A stretch of DNA of 37,253 nt from Streptococcus australis (GTDB lineage: Bacteria > Bacillota > Bacilli > Lactobacillales > Streptococcaceae): contig NZ_RJPZ01000009.1 of NCBI RefSeq assembly GCF_003943615.1, positions 1,302 to 38,554 of the forward strand, in the 5' to 3' direction. Positions 1 through 6,329 of this stretch are shown here, in pieces. Numbering within the stretch: the first letter of the stretch is position 1; the number at the start of each line of letters is the position of its first letter. The notes beneath the pieces are model-generated. The model ran no database searches and was not told where the DNA came from. It worked only from the letters and a program-made list of their open reading frames with translations. A program made the translations under genes and the position numbers.

Positions 1-387
1 GATGATTTTATAAATGAGAGTAATGTAACACTCCATTCGTTTAATATTTATGAGGTTGAGAAAAAAGGTAGCAGTACAACATTCAAGCAAAAATATAAGT
101 GTATATCTTCAGATTGTTATAATAATCCAGATTACTCTAATGAGAAAATTGAAAAATTGGTTCAGTATTTTATATATGGTTCAATGCATTTGGTTGAAAA
201 TGAAGCTAATATTACCAATTCTGAGAGTATATTTATAAATCAATTTGAAAAATTTATCAAACCAAATGAACAAGTAGTTATTTTATCTTCTTTCCCACAT
301 TTTATAGTTGATATTTTTGGAATAGAAAAATACGTTGACGATATGAAGCGAAAAGTTTACCTAAAAGACATTTCGGAGCATCCTTAG
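1..387 (+). CDS. Hypothetical protein, C-terminal 128 residues (5' end outside window)
   Basis: Frame 1 is open from the first base to a TAG at 385-387, so this is the tail of a gene that begins upstream; internal TTG/ATG codons have no good ribosome binding site. The tail is rich in Asn, Ile, Phe and Lys and clearly more AT-rich than the housekeeping genes from 545 onward, which suggests an accessory or horizontally acquired gene. A hydrophobic stretch around EQVVILSSFPHFIVDIFGI looks like a buried beta-alpha unit. I do not recognise the family and assign no function. Confidence 0.6.
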   Translation, partial: DDFINESNVTLHSFNIYEVEKKGSSTTFKQKYKCISSDCYNNPDYSNEKIEKLVQYFIYGSMHLVENEANITNSESIFINQFEKFIKPNEQVVILSSFPHFIVDIFGIEKYVDDMKRKVYLKDISEHP

Positions 388-520
388 AGCCTTTTAGTTT
401 GTTGTAATTGGCAATCAATCTTTCAGAATATTATTAATAATACATTAATTCGTTGGACCGTGCTAAGTAATTATTTTTGTATCCTTACTTAAGGAAATTG
501 TAAATTAAGGAATATACATA
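388..520. other. AT-rich intergenic gap
   Basis: No gene, convincing terminator or promoter was seen. It marks the change from AT-rich accessory sequence to ordinary streptococcal composition. Confidence 0.4.
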
Positions 521-985
521 ATGATTACTTAAACAGCCACCATATTGACCAATATCTGTATTATTGAAGAGCCTGCGAATAGAGTTGTCCTCCAATACCG
601 TTCACCTGAAAAGAATCACTGGTCCGGCTATGCTTTTCCAGGTGGCCATATTGAAGAAGGTGAGAGTCTGGTTGAGTCTGTCATCCGAGAGATTAAAGAA
701 GAAACCGGCCTAACGATCTCCAATCCCCAGCTAGCAGCTGTGAAAAACTGGCAGTTGGAGAATGGAACTCGCTATATTGTCTTTTGCTACAAAGCGACAG
801 AATTTACAGGCCAGCTAAGATCGTCTGAAGAAGGGGGAGTATCTTGGGTTCCTAAGGACCAATTAGAAAAGTTGGACTTGTCCTATGACATGCTTCCTCT
901 GCTGGAGGTCATGGAAGACCCAGACTTGTCCGAGTACTATTATCGCAAACGGACAGACGATGGTTGGGAAAAATGTCGCTATTAA
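521..985 (+). pseudogene. Nudix hydrolase with in-frame stop at codon 4 of its likely native start
   Basis: From TTG at 545 the frame encodes 146 aa with a full Nudix box (about residues 33-56: GGHIEEGE...REIKEETGL), so the hydrolase fold is complete. It probably hydrolyses a nucleoside diphosphate derivative; MutT/8-oxo-dGTPase type is possible. TTG 545 has no ribosome binding site. An ATG at 521, in frame and 10 nt after AAGG (507-510), reads Met-Ile-Thr-stop (TAA 530-532) and then runs straight into the open frame. Streptococcal relatives, as I remember them, have about 8-10 residues before the TNIC motif, so ATG 521 is the likely ancestral start and TAA a nonsense mutation. Residual translation from TTG 545 or another codon is possible, and the coding part is otherwise undamaged. 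Confidence 0.6.
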
Positions 986-1010
986 GGAGTTGGCTTCCAC
1001 CAGCTCTTTT
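986..1010 (+). terminator. Rho-independent terminator after Nudix gene
   Basis: GAGTTGG (987-993) pairs with CCAGCTC (1000-1006), with one G-U pair and a 6-nt loop, followed by TTTT. Confidence 0.6.
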
Positions 1011-1017
1011 CTTATTC

Positions 1018-1046
1018 TTGTAAGAAGTGGAAAAAAGTAGTATGAT
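1018..1046 (+). promoter_or_regulatory. Promoter for thioesterase-HAD pair
   Basis: TTGTAA (1018-1023), 17-nt spacer, TATGAT (1041-1046), 44 nt before the thioesterase ATG. Confidence 0.55.
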
Positions 1047-1090
1047 GAAAGGGTTTAGGAATACCTTATATAGGGGGAAGAAGGCTTAAC

Positions 1091-1495
1091 ATGAAAGATT
1101 TTCACTTCGATGCAATTGCTGCATTTGAAAATTACGAAATCGAAACCATGAGAGATGGCCATGTCGTTGTGACAACCAAGGTGGTCGAATCGTCTCTCAA
1201 TTATTATGGAAATGCACACGGAGGCTATCTCTTTACCTTGTGTGACCAGATCAGTGGTTTGGTCGTGATTTCACAGGGAGTGGATGGTGTGACCTTGCAG
1301 TCTTCCATCAATTACTTGAAAGCTGGGCGTCTAGGAGATGTCCTGACCATCCACGGGGAATGTGTCCACAGTGGACGGACGACTCGAGTTGTGGATGTCG
1401 ATATCACCAATCAGGAGGGTGCCAATGTCTGTAAAGCCACCTTTACCATGTTTGTAACGGGAGAAAGAGATGAATCAGCAAAAGTACGCATTTAA
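1091..1495 (+). CDS. Hotdog-fold thioesterase, PaaI family
   Basis: 134 aa, the normal size for a single-domain PaaI-type acyl-CoA thioesterase. The signature NAHGGYLFTLCDQ (about residues 41-53) holds the conserved Asn/His-Gly-Gly and the acidic residue of the hotdog active site; the central helix and following strands (VTLQSSINYLKAGRLGD) also fit. Expected role: cytosolic hydrolysis of an acyl-CoA thioester, substrate unknown. The ATG is preceded by AGGGGGAAGAAGG. Its 3' end overlaps the next gene by 26 nt (1470-1495), so the two are translationally coupled. Confidence 0.82.
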   Translation: MKDFHFDAIAAFENYEIETMRDGHVVVTTKVVESSLNYYGNAHGGYLFTLCDQISGLVVISQGVDGVTLQSSINYLKAGRLGDVLTIHGECVHSGRTTRVVDVDITNQEGANVCKATFTMFVTGERDESAKVRI

Positions 1496-2222
1496 AAACT
1501 ATATTTTTGATTTTTATGGAACCTTGGTCGACATTGAAACAGATGAGTCAAGTCCAGTCTTATGGGATACCATGGCCCAAATCTACCAATCCTATGGAGC
1601 TCATTATACAGGGGAAAGCCTGCAAGTCCGCTATAAGGAGTTGGTGCAGCAAGCTGAGGAAAGTATTGCCAAAGAAAAACAAGTGACCTATCCGGAGATT
1701 GATTTGACAGTGATCTTTGTTCAACTCTATCTAGAGAGTCATCCAACTGGAGCCAGTGTCCATCATCTCAAAGAGTGGGGCCGCTTGATAGCACGGACCT
1801 TTCGTGTCCTCTCTCGCAAACGCTTGGAGCTTTACCCCCACACGAAAGAAGTCTTAGAAGATATGAAAGCTGCAGGGTGTCGGATCTATCTCTTATCTAA
1901 TGCGCAAGCTGACTTTACCAACCCAGAGATTGATTTGGTTGGCTTGAGAGAAATTTTTCATGATATTTATCTGTCGTCAGATGCAGGGATTCGCAAACCT
2001 CAGCAGGAATTCCTCGTGAAAGTGATCAAAGAACACCAGTTGAATCCTGATAAAACGGTCATGGTAGGGAATGACTTCAGTACAGATGTTGCTGTAGCAA
2101 AGAGCATTGGTATGCAAAGTATCTTAATCAATACCTTCCCATACTCTGAGGAAGAACTTCGAGATAAGAGACAAGCAGGCGTGCGCGTGATCCATGAGAT
2201 TCAGGAATTACAAGAAGATTAA
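1470..2222 (+). CDS. HAD-family hydrolase, DFYGT type
   Basis: 250 aa. HAD motifs in order: motif I DFYGT (residues 14-18, nucleophile Asp14), motif II LLSNAQ, motif III Lys in IRKPQQ, motif IV VGNDFSTD. The second Asp of the usual DxDGT is Tyr16, a variant found in a subset of HAD-IA proteins; it removes the standard acid/base residue, so phosphatase activity should not be taken for granted. The cap is helical (HAD-IA, subclass I). The ATG lies inside the end of the thioesterase gene, after GGGAGAAAG. Substrate unknown. Confidence 0.8.
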   Translation: MNQQKYAFKNYIFDFYGTLVDIETDESSPVLWDTMAQIYQSYGAHYTGESLQVRYKELVQQAEESIAKEKQVTYPEIDLTVIFVQLYLESHPTGASVHHLKEWGRLIARTFRVLSRKRLELYPHTKEVLEDMKAAGCRIYLLSNAQADFTNPEIDLVGLREIFHDIYLSSDAGIRKPQQEFLVKVIKEHQLNPDKTVMVGNDFSTDVAVAKSIGMQSILINTFPYSEEELRDKRQAGVRVIHEIQELQED

Positions 2223-2239
2223 AGTTTATCATCGATTTT

Positions 2240-2263
2240 AGGAGGACAAATTGCCTCCTTTTC
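2240..2263 (+). terminator. Terminator after HAD gene
   Basis: AGGAGG (2240-2245) and CCTCCT (2254-2259) form the stem with an 8-nt loop, followed by a T-rich tail. Confidence 0.6.
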
Positions 2264-2291
2264 TATTGAAAATGCTACAGTTGAGCAGGAT

Positions 2292-2320
2292 TTGTCAAAA
2301 TTTCCCTTTCATGGTATACT
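2292..2320 (+). promoter_or_regulatory. Promoter for PhnA-like gene
   Basis: TTGTCA (2292-2297), 17-nt spacer, TATACT (2315-2320) with an extended TGG just before the -10. It lies over a possible upstream ATG at 2321, which favours the start at 2351. Confidence 0.8.
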
Positions 2321-2350
2321 ATGGGAGTTAATTTTGCTAAGGAGATTGAA

Positions 2351-2686
2351 ATGAATAACTTACCAAATTGTCCAAAATGTAATTCTGAATATGTCTATGA
2401 AGATGGGGCCCTCTTGGTCTGCCCAGAGTGTGCTTATGAATGGAACCCAGCTGAAGTCGTAGAAGAAGAAGGTGTCGTAGCAATTGATGCCAACGGAAAC
2501 AAATTGGCTGATGGCGATACTGTCACCTTGATCAAAGACTTGAAAGTCAAGGGTGCACCTAAGGATTTGAAACAAGGAACGCGCGTGAAAAATATCCGTA
2601 TCGTTGAAGGCGACCACAACATCGATTGTAAGATTGATGGCTTTGGCGCAATGAAACTCAAATCAGAATTTGTGAAGAAAATCTAA
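2351..2686 (+). CDS. Zinc-ribbon protein of the PhnA/YjdM family
   Basis: 111 aa from ATG 2351, chosen because AAGGAG (2340-2345) sits just before it and because an in-frame ATG at 2321 lies directly on the -10 box. N-terminal zinc ribbon CPKC...CPEC ([21 protein letters not shown]), then a small beta-barrel PhnA domain ([20 protein letters not shown]). The family was named for alkylphosphonate uptake, but its real role is unclear and no phosphonate genes are nearby. Monocistronic between its own promoter and terminator. Confidence 0.85.
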   Translation: MNNLPNCPKCNSEYVYEDGALLVCPECAYEWNPAEVVEEEGVVAIDANGNKLADGDTVTLIKDLKVKGAPKDLKQGTRVKNIRIVEGDHNIDCKIDGFGAMKLKSEFVKKI

Positions 2687-2694
2687 AAATAAGA

Positions 2695-2717
2695 AGAAGG
2701 GCCTAGCCCTTTTCTTT
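2695..2717 (+). terminator. Terminator after PhnA-like gene
   Basis: AAGGGC (2697-2702), 3-nt loop, GCCCTT (2706-2711), then T-rich sequence. It lies only about 20 nt before the next ATG. Confidence 0.6.
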
Positions 2718-2729
2718 CAGGGGAATACT

Positions 2730-3371
2730 ATGAAATTCAAACTATTATTTAGCTATCGTTTTCTATTATTTATCTTGAGTGTCATCGGCGTTTATCTGCA
2801 ACTCACCAAACATGGTGGCTTTGGGATGATGCTCTATTACACCATTTTGTCCAACATGTTGGTCATGTTCTTCATGGGAGACATGGTGTGGCGCATGCTT
2901 CGTGGTCATTCGACCCAGACACAGGCTTATCTTCGCTTGAAGGGTGGGGTCACTATGTCGATTATGATCACCTGTGTCATCTATCACTTTATGCTAGCAC
3001 CCATCGCGACACCTGAGAAGTTTTATCGCTTGGAAAACTTCCTTTGTCACTACATTGTTCCCTTGATGTTCTTCTTTGACACCCTGGTGATTGATAAACC
3101 AAAACAGTATCGGAAGTTAGATCCATTGGCTTGGACTGTGCTTCCTGTTCTTTATATGCTGTTCTCTCTTCTCAACGGTTTGGTCCTTAAATGGCCAGTA
3201 CCTGGCGCGAAAGACAGTCCTTTCCCTTATTTCTTTATCAATGTCAATCGTTTCGGCTGGCTCTATGTCGTTAAGATGGCGTCTATCATTTTTGTCGCTT
3301 ATTTAGTCGCTGGATTTGGTTTGTTTGCCTTGAAGAAAATTGGAAAAAAGGAACGGACCACCATAGAATAG
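2730..3371 (+). CDS. Pr6Pr-family integral membrane protein
   Basis: 213 aa with about six hydrophobic segments: near residues 6-25, 32-50, 73-92, 105-120, 130-152 and 180-202. Loop residues HYIVPLMFFFDTLVIDKP and the YYTILSNM motif fit the Pr6Pr six-helix family common in Firmicutes. No catalytic motif or transport signature is visible, so the function is unknown. The start ATG 2730 follows AGGGGAATACT. The C-terminus is basic (KKIGKKERT), cytoplasmic by the positive-inside rule. Confidence 0.7.
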   Translation: MKFKLLFSYRFLLFILSVIGVYLQLTKHGGFGMMLYYTILSNMLVMFFMGDMVWRMLRGHSTQTQAYLRLKGGVTMSIMITCVIYHFMLAPIATPEKFYRLENFLCHYIVPLMFFFDTLVIDKPKQYRKLDPLAWTVLPVLYMLFSLLNGLVLKWPVPGAKDSPFPYFFINVNRFGWLYVVKMASIIFVAYLVAGFGLFALKKIGKKERTTIE

Positions 3372-3422
3372 AAGCTTTGTGATCATAAATCCGAACATTA
3401 CAAGAAAAAAATAAGTTTTTTC

Positions 3423-3451
3423 TTGCATCCCTCTATAAACTGTGATATATT
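3423..3451 (+). promoter_or_regulatory. pyr operon promoter
   Basis: TTGCAT (3423-3428), 17-nt spacer, TATATT (3446-3451) with extended TGA before the -10. Transcription would start about 10 nt before the PyrR-binding hairpin. Confidence 0.75.
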
Positions 3452-3463
3452 ATGGATAATTAA

Positions 3464-3503
3464 ATAGTCCTTTAATCCTGTCCCGTGAGGCAGGCAAGGA
3501 GTC
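3464..3503 (+). promoter_or_regulatory. PyrR-binding RNA hairpin (anti-antiterminator)
   Basis: The leader contains TCCTT (3468-3472) pairing with AAGGA (3496-3500), an upper CCTG/CAGG stem, and the purine-rich hexaloop region GTCCCGTGAGGCA, which matches the PyrR consensus (RTCCNGNGAGGY). In the Bacillus/streptococcal model, UMP-bound PyrR stabilises this hairpin, which lets the terminator at 3564-3590 form. Confidence 0.85.
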
Positions 3504-3563
3504 TGATCAAAATAAGGGGTAGACTGGATGCGTTCTAGATACTATCTCTTAGCATTTTTCTGA

Positions 3564-3590
3564 AGCCTCCTTGAAAAGGGAGGCTTTTTT
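3564..3590 (+). terminator. pyr leader attenuator terminator
   Basis: AGCCTCC (3564-3570) pairs with GGAGGCT (3579-3585), extended by two pairs around a GAAA loop and followed by six T. It is 20 nt before pyrR, so it controls the whole operon. Confidence 0.85.
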
Positions 3591-3610
3591 CTATCAATTA
3601 GGAGGAAAAG

Positions 3611-4132
3611 ATGAAGATCAAAGAAGTCGTTGATGATCTGACCATGAAGCGGGCGATTACTCGCATCACTTATGAAATCATCGAACGGAATAAGGATCTG
3701 AGCCAAATTGTTTTGGTAGGGATCAAAACTCGTGGCGTATTCATTGCCAATCGCATCAAAGAACGGTTAGCACAGCTAGAACAAATAGAAGTTCCAGTCT
3801 GTGAATTGGATACCAAGCCTTTCCGTGATGATATCAAAGTAACAGAAGATTCAACCGTTTTACCAGTAGATATTACTGGCAAAGATGTCATCCTGATTGA
3901 TGATGTCCTTTATACAGGTCGGACTATTCGAGCAGCCATCGATAATCTTGTCAGTCGCGGACGCCCATCGCGTGTCAGCCTGGCTGTCCTAGTGGATCGT
4001 GGTCATAGAGAATTGCCGATCCGACCAGATTATGTTGGAAAGAACATTCCAACAAGTCGATCAGAGGAAATCATTGTCGAAATGACTGAGCTAGATGGTC
4101 AAGATCGCATCTTGATCGAGGTGAGTGAATAA
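3611..4132 (+). CDS. pyrR: PyrR, RNA-binding pyr attenuator / uracil phosphoribosyltransferase
   Basis: 173 aa, the family's usual length. PRPP-binding motif [13 protein letters not shown] (about residues 96-108) is intact; basic residues around [12 protein letters not shown] and SRGRPSRV fit RNA contact. PyrR binds its own leader hairpin when UMP is high and causes termination, and in many species it also has uracil phosphoribosyltransferase activity. ATG 3611 follows a perfect AGGAGG. First gene of the operon, directly after its own attenuator. Confidence 0.95.
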   Translation: MKIKEVVDDLTMKRAITRITYEIIERNKDLSQIVLVGIKTRGVFIANRIKERLAQLEQIEVPVCELDTKPFRDDIKVTEDSTVLPVDITGKDVILIDDVLYTGRTIRAAIDNLVSRGRPSRVSLAVLVDRGHRELPIRPDYVGKNIPTSRSEEIIVEMTELDGQDRILIEVSE

Positions 4133-4147
4133 GGTAGTTTTCAAATC

Positions 4148-4190
4148 GTCGCTATATACAGGAGCGACTGAGGGAGCTTCCTGTATCGTT
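4148..4190 (+). promoter_or_regulatory. Two mutually exclusive hairpins in the pyrR-pyrB gap
   Basis: GTCGCT (4148-4153) can pair with AGCGAC (4163-4168); alternatively ATACAGGA (4156-4163) pairs perfectly with TCCTGTAT (4179-4186), followed by a short T run. The two stems share bases and cannot both form. The strict PyrR loop consensus is absent. Attenuation or mRNA processing is possible; this is inference. Confidence 0.45.
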
Positions 4191-4225
4191 TTCACATATG
4201 CATATCTTTGGAATGGAGTTACAAC

Positions 4226-5143
4226 ATGTCTACAAATCAAATCGCACTTAAAAATCTTGTCTCAATGGAAGCTTTATCAAACGAAGAAGTTATGGCTTTG
4301 ATTAAGCGTGGGATTGAGTTTAAAAATGGAGCAAAAGCTCATTATGACGAGCAACATATCGTGGCTAACCTCTTCTTTGAGTCGTCAACACGTACGCACA
4401 AAGCATTTGAAGTGGCTGAGTTGAAATTGGGGTGTGATCTCCTTGACTTTGATGTGAAAACGAGCTCTGTAAACAAGGGTGAAACTCTCTACGATACAAT
4501 TTTGACCATGTCAGCTCTCGGAGTCGATATCTGTGTTATCCGTCACCCAGAAGTAGACTACTACAAGGAATTGATTGAAAGTCCAACCATTACAGCCTCT
4601 ATTGTCAACGGGGGCGATGGATCTGGTCAACACCCAAGCCAAAGTTTACTAGACTTGATGACCATCTACCAAGAGTTTGGTCACTTTGACGGTTTGAAGG
4701 TTTGTATCGCTGGTGACTTGGATCACTCACGGGTTGCAAAATCCAATATGCAAATCTTAAAACGCTTGGGGGCAACCCTTTACTTCGCTGGTCCAGACGA
4801 ATGGAGAAGTGAAGAATTTGAAGAGTATGGAACCTTTGTCACCATCGATGAAGTGATTGAAGAGGTTGATGTGATGATGTTCCTCCGTGTTCAACACGAG
4901 CGTCATGACTATGAGTCTCTCTTCTCAAAAGAAAACTACCATCGTTTGCATGGGTTGACACAAGAACGCTATGATCGTATGAAAGACACAGCCATCTTGA
5001 TGCACCCAGCTCCAGTAAACCGTGATGTGGAGATTGCCGACCACTTGGTAGAAGCTCCTAAATCACGCATTGTGGAGCAAATGACCAACGGTGTCTTCGT
5101 CCGCATGGCTATCATCGAAGCAGTATTGGCTGGACGTAAATAA
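4226..5143 (+). CDS. pyrB: Aspartate carbamoyltransferase catalytic subunit
   Basis: 305 aa from ATG 4226, chosen for the TGGAG seven nt upstream; an in-frame TTG at 4208 would add six residues. PyrB joins carbamoyl phosphate and aspartate into carbamoyl-aspartate. Carbamoyl-phosphate motif [11 protein letters not shown], the HPSQSLLDL loop and C-terminal [10 protein letters not shown] are all intact, so this enzyme should be active. No pyrI is present, as usual in Firmicutes. It needs carbamoyl phosphate, yet the two genes that follow look unable to make it. Confidence 0.95.
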   Translation: MSTNQIALKNLVSMEALSNEEVMALIKRGIEFKNGAKAHYDEQHIVANLFFESSTRTHKAFEVAELKLGCDLLDFDVKTSSVNKGETLYDTILTMSALGVDICVIRHPEVDYYKELIESPTITASIVNGGDGSGQHPSQSLLDLMTIYQEFGHFDGLKVCIAGDLDHSRVAKSNMQILKRLGATLYFAGPDEWRSEEFEEYGTFVTIDEVIEEVDVMMFLRVQHERHDYESLFSKENYHRLHGLTQERYDRMKDTAILMHPAPVNRDVEIADHLVEAPKSRIVEQMTNGVFVRMAIIEAVLAGRK

Positions 5144-5156
5144 TAGAGTAAAAAAA

Positions 5157-5211
5157 GAAAGGAGAAGTGAGAGAGTCTACAAGAAGGTGGTCTTTTCTCA
5201 CTTTTCTTTTT
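5157..5211 (+). terminator. Hairpin between pyrB and the carA-like gene
   Basis: AAGTGAGA (5165-5172) pairs with TCTCACTT (5196-5203); the stem extends outward through A-T and G-U pairs to about 5158/5210 and runs into T-rich DNA. It may be a partial terminator that lowers expression of the downstream pair, or an RNA processing site. Confidence 0.5.
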
Positions 5212-5231
5212 GGAGTTTGTAAGGAGAATTT

Positions 5232-6329
5232 ATGGTAAAACGTCTCTTAGTATTAGAAGATGGGACGGTTTTTGAAGGAACTGGTTTTGGAGCGGATACC
5301 TATGTCAGTGGGGAATTGGTCTTGAATTCTGCCATGACGGGTTACCAGGAGTTGATCACCGACCAGTCCTATAAGGGACAAATTTTAGCTTTTACCTTTC
5401 CAGTTATCGGTACAACAGGGATTAACCGAGATGATTATGAATCAATTTTTCCAGGTTGTCTAGCAGTTGTCGTGCACCAATTAGCAAGCCATCCAAGTAA
5501 TTGGCGCAAACAGCTGTCCCTAGATGCTTACCTGAAGAAACACAACATTCCAGGGATTCAAGGAGTAGATACTCGAAAGCTGGCTAAAATTGTTACCGAA
5601 CATGGAAGCATGAAGGCTACAGTGGTTAATGAAGGGGATGCGATTGAGCATATTCTAGATCAACTTCGGGCAACCGTCTTGCCTTTTGACCAAGTCCGTC
5701 AAGTGTCAACCAAAACCCCTTATGCTGCACCAGGATTTGGTAAGAGTATTGTCTTGATCGACCTGGGCTTACGCCATTCCGTTTTACGTCAATTAATCGC
5801 GAGAGGATGTAATGTAACGGTTGTACCCTATTCCATTAAATTAAAAGAATTGAAGGATCTCCAGCCAGATGCGATTATTCTATCCAGTGGTCCAGGGAAT
5901 CCCCATCATATTGATAGTATTTGCCAGGTTATTGCTAAAATCGATCCTCATATTCCGATCATGGGGATCGGCTTGGGGGCAGAATTGCTGGCCCTTGCCC
6001 ACGGAGGAAGCCTCACCAAACTAAAAAGTCCTCATCGAGGACTCAACATTCCTGTAAAAGAGGTTGCTACTGGGAAAGTCGAAATCACTAGCCAAAATCA
6101 TCAGTACAACATTGAACGTGATACTCTTCCACGTGATTTTCTGATCACGCATGAGGAGCTTCATGATCACTCTATTGAGGCCTTTCGTCATCGCTACCTA
6201 CCTTTAATTGGTGTCCTCTACCATATTGAGTCCAGTCCAGGACCAAGAGAAAGTCTCTATTTCTATGATGAATTTATGGATCTGATTGAAAGTAAATCGG
6301 ACGAAAGAAGGGAGGAGCTATGGTCATGA
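5232..6329 (+). CDS. carA: CarA-like protein, glutaminase nucleophile missing
   Basis: 365 aa, normal length for the carbamoyl phosphate synthase small subunit, which takes ammonia from glutamine for CarB. The N-terminal domain (residues 1-150: MTGYQE, DQSYKGQI, GINRDDYES, GVDTRKL) and the class I amidotransferase fold (SSGPGNP, HRGLN, SQNHQY) are recognisable. The nucleophile elbow GICLGHQ reads GIGLGAE (245-251): Cys becomes Gly247 (GGC, one base from TGC) and His-Gln becomes Ala-Glu. The catalytic His331 and Glu333 remain, but the usual YHPE reads YHIE. It should therefore lack glutaminase activity. The frame is open, with AAGGAG before ATG 5232, and it overlaps the next gene. It is most likely a pseudoenzyme paired with the CarB-like protein. 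Confidence 0.85.
   Translation: MVKRLLVLEDGTVFEGTGFGADTYVSGELVLNSAMTGYQELITDQSYKGQILAFTFPVIGTTGINRDDYESIFPGCLAVVVHQLASHPSNWRKQLSLDAYLKKHNIPGIQGVDTRKLAKIVTEHGSMKATVVNEGDAIEHILDQLRATVLPFDQVRQVSTKTPYAAPGFGKSIVLIDLGLRHSVLRQLIARGCNVTVVPYSIKLKELKDLQPDAIILSSGPGNPHHIDSICQVIAKIDPHIPIMGIGLGAELLALAHGGSLTKLKSPHRGLNIPVKEVATGKVEITSQNHQYNIERDTLPRDFLITHEELHDHSIEAFRHRYLPLIGVLYHIESSPGPRESLYFYDEFMDLIESKSDERREELWS

Noticed and set aside
1470..2222. Tyr in DFYGT as evidence of a broken HAD gene
   Set aside because: This variant is common in a subset of HAD-IA proteins, and all other motifs are intact.
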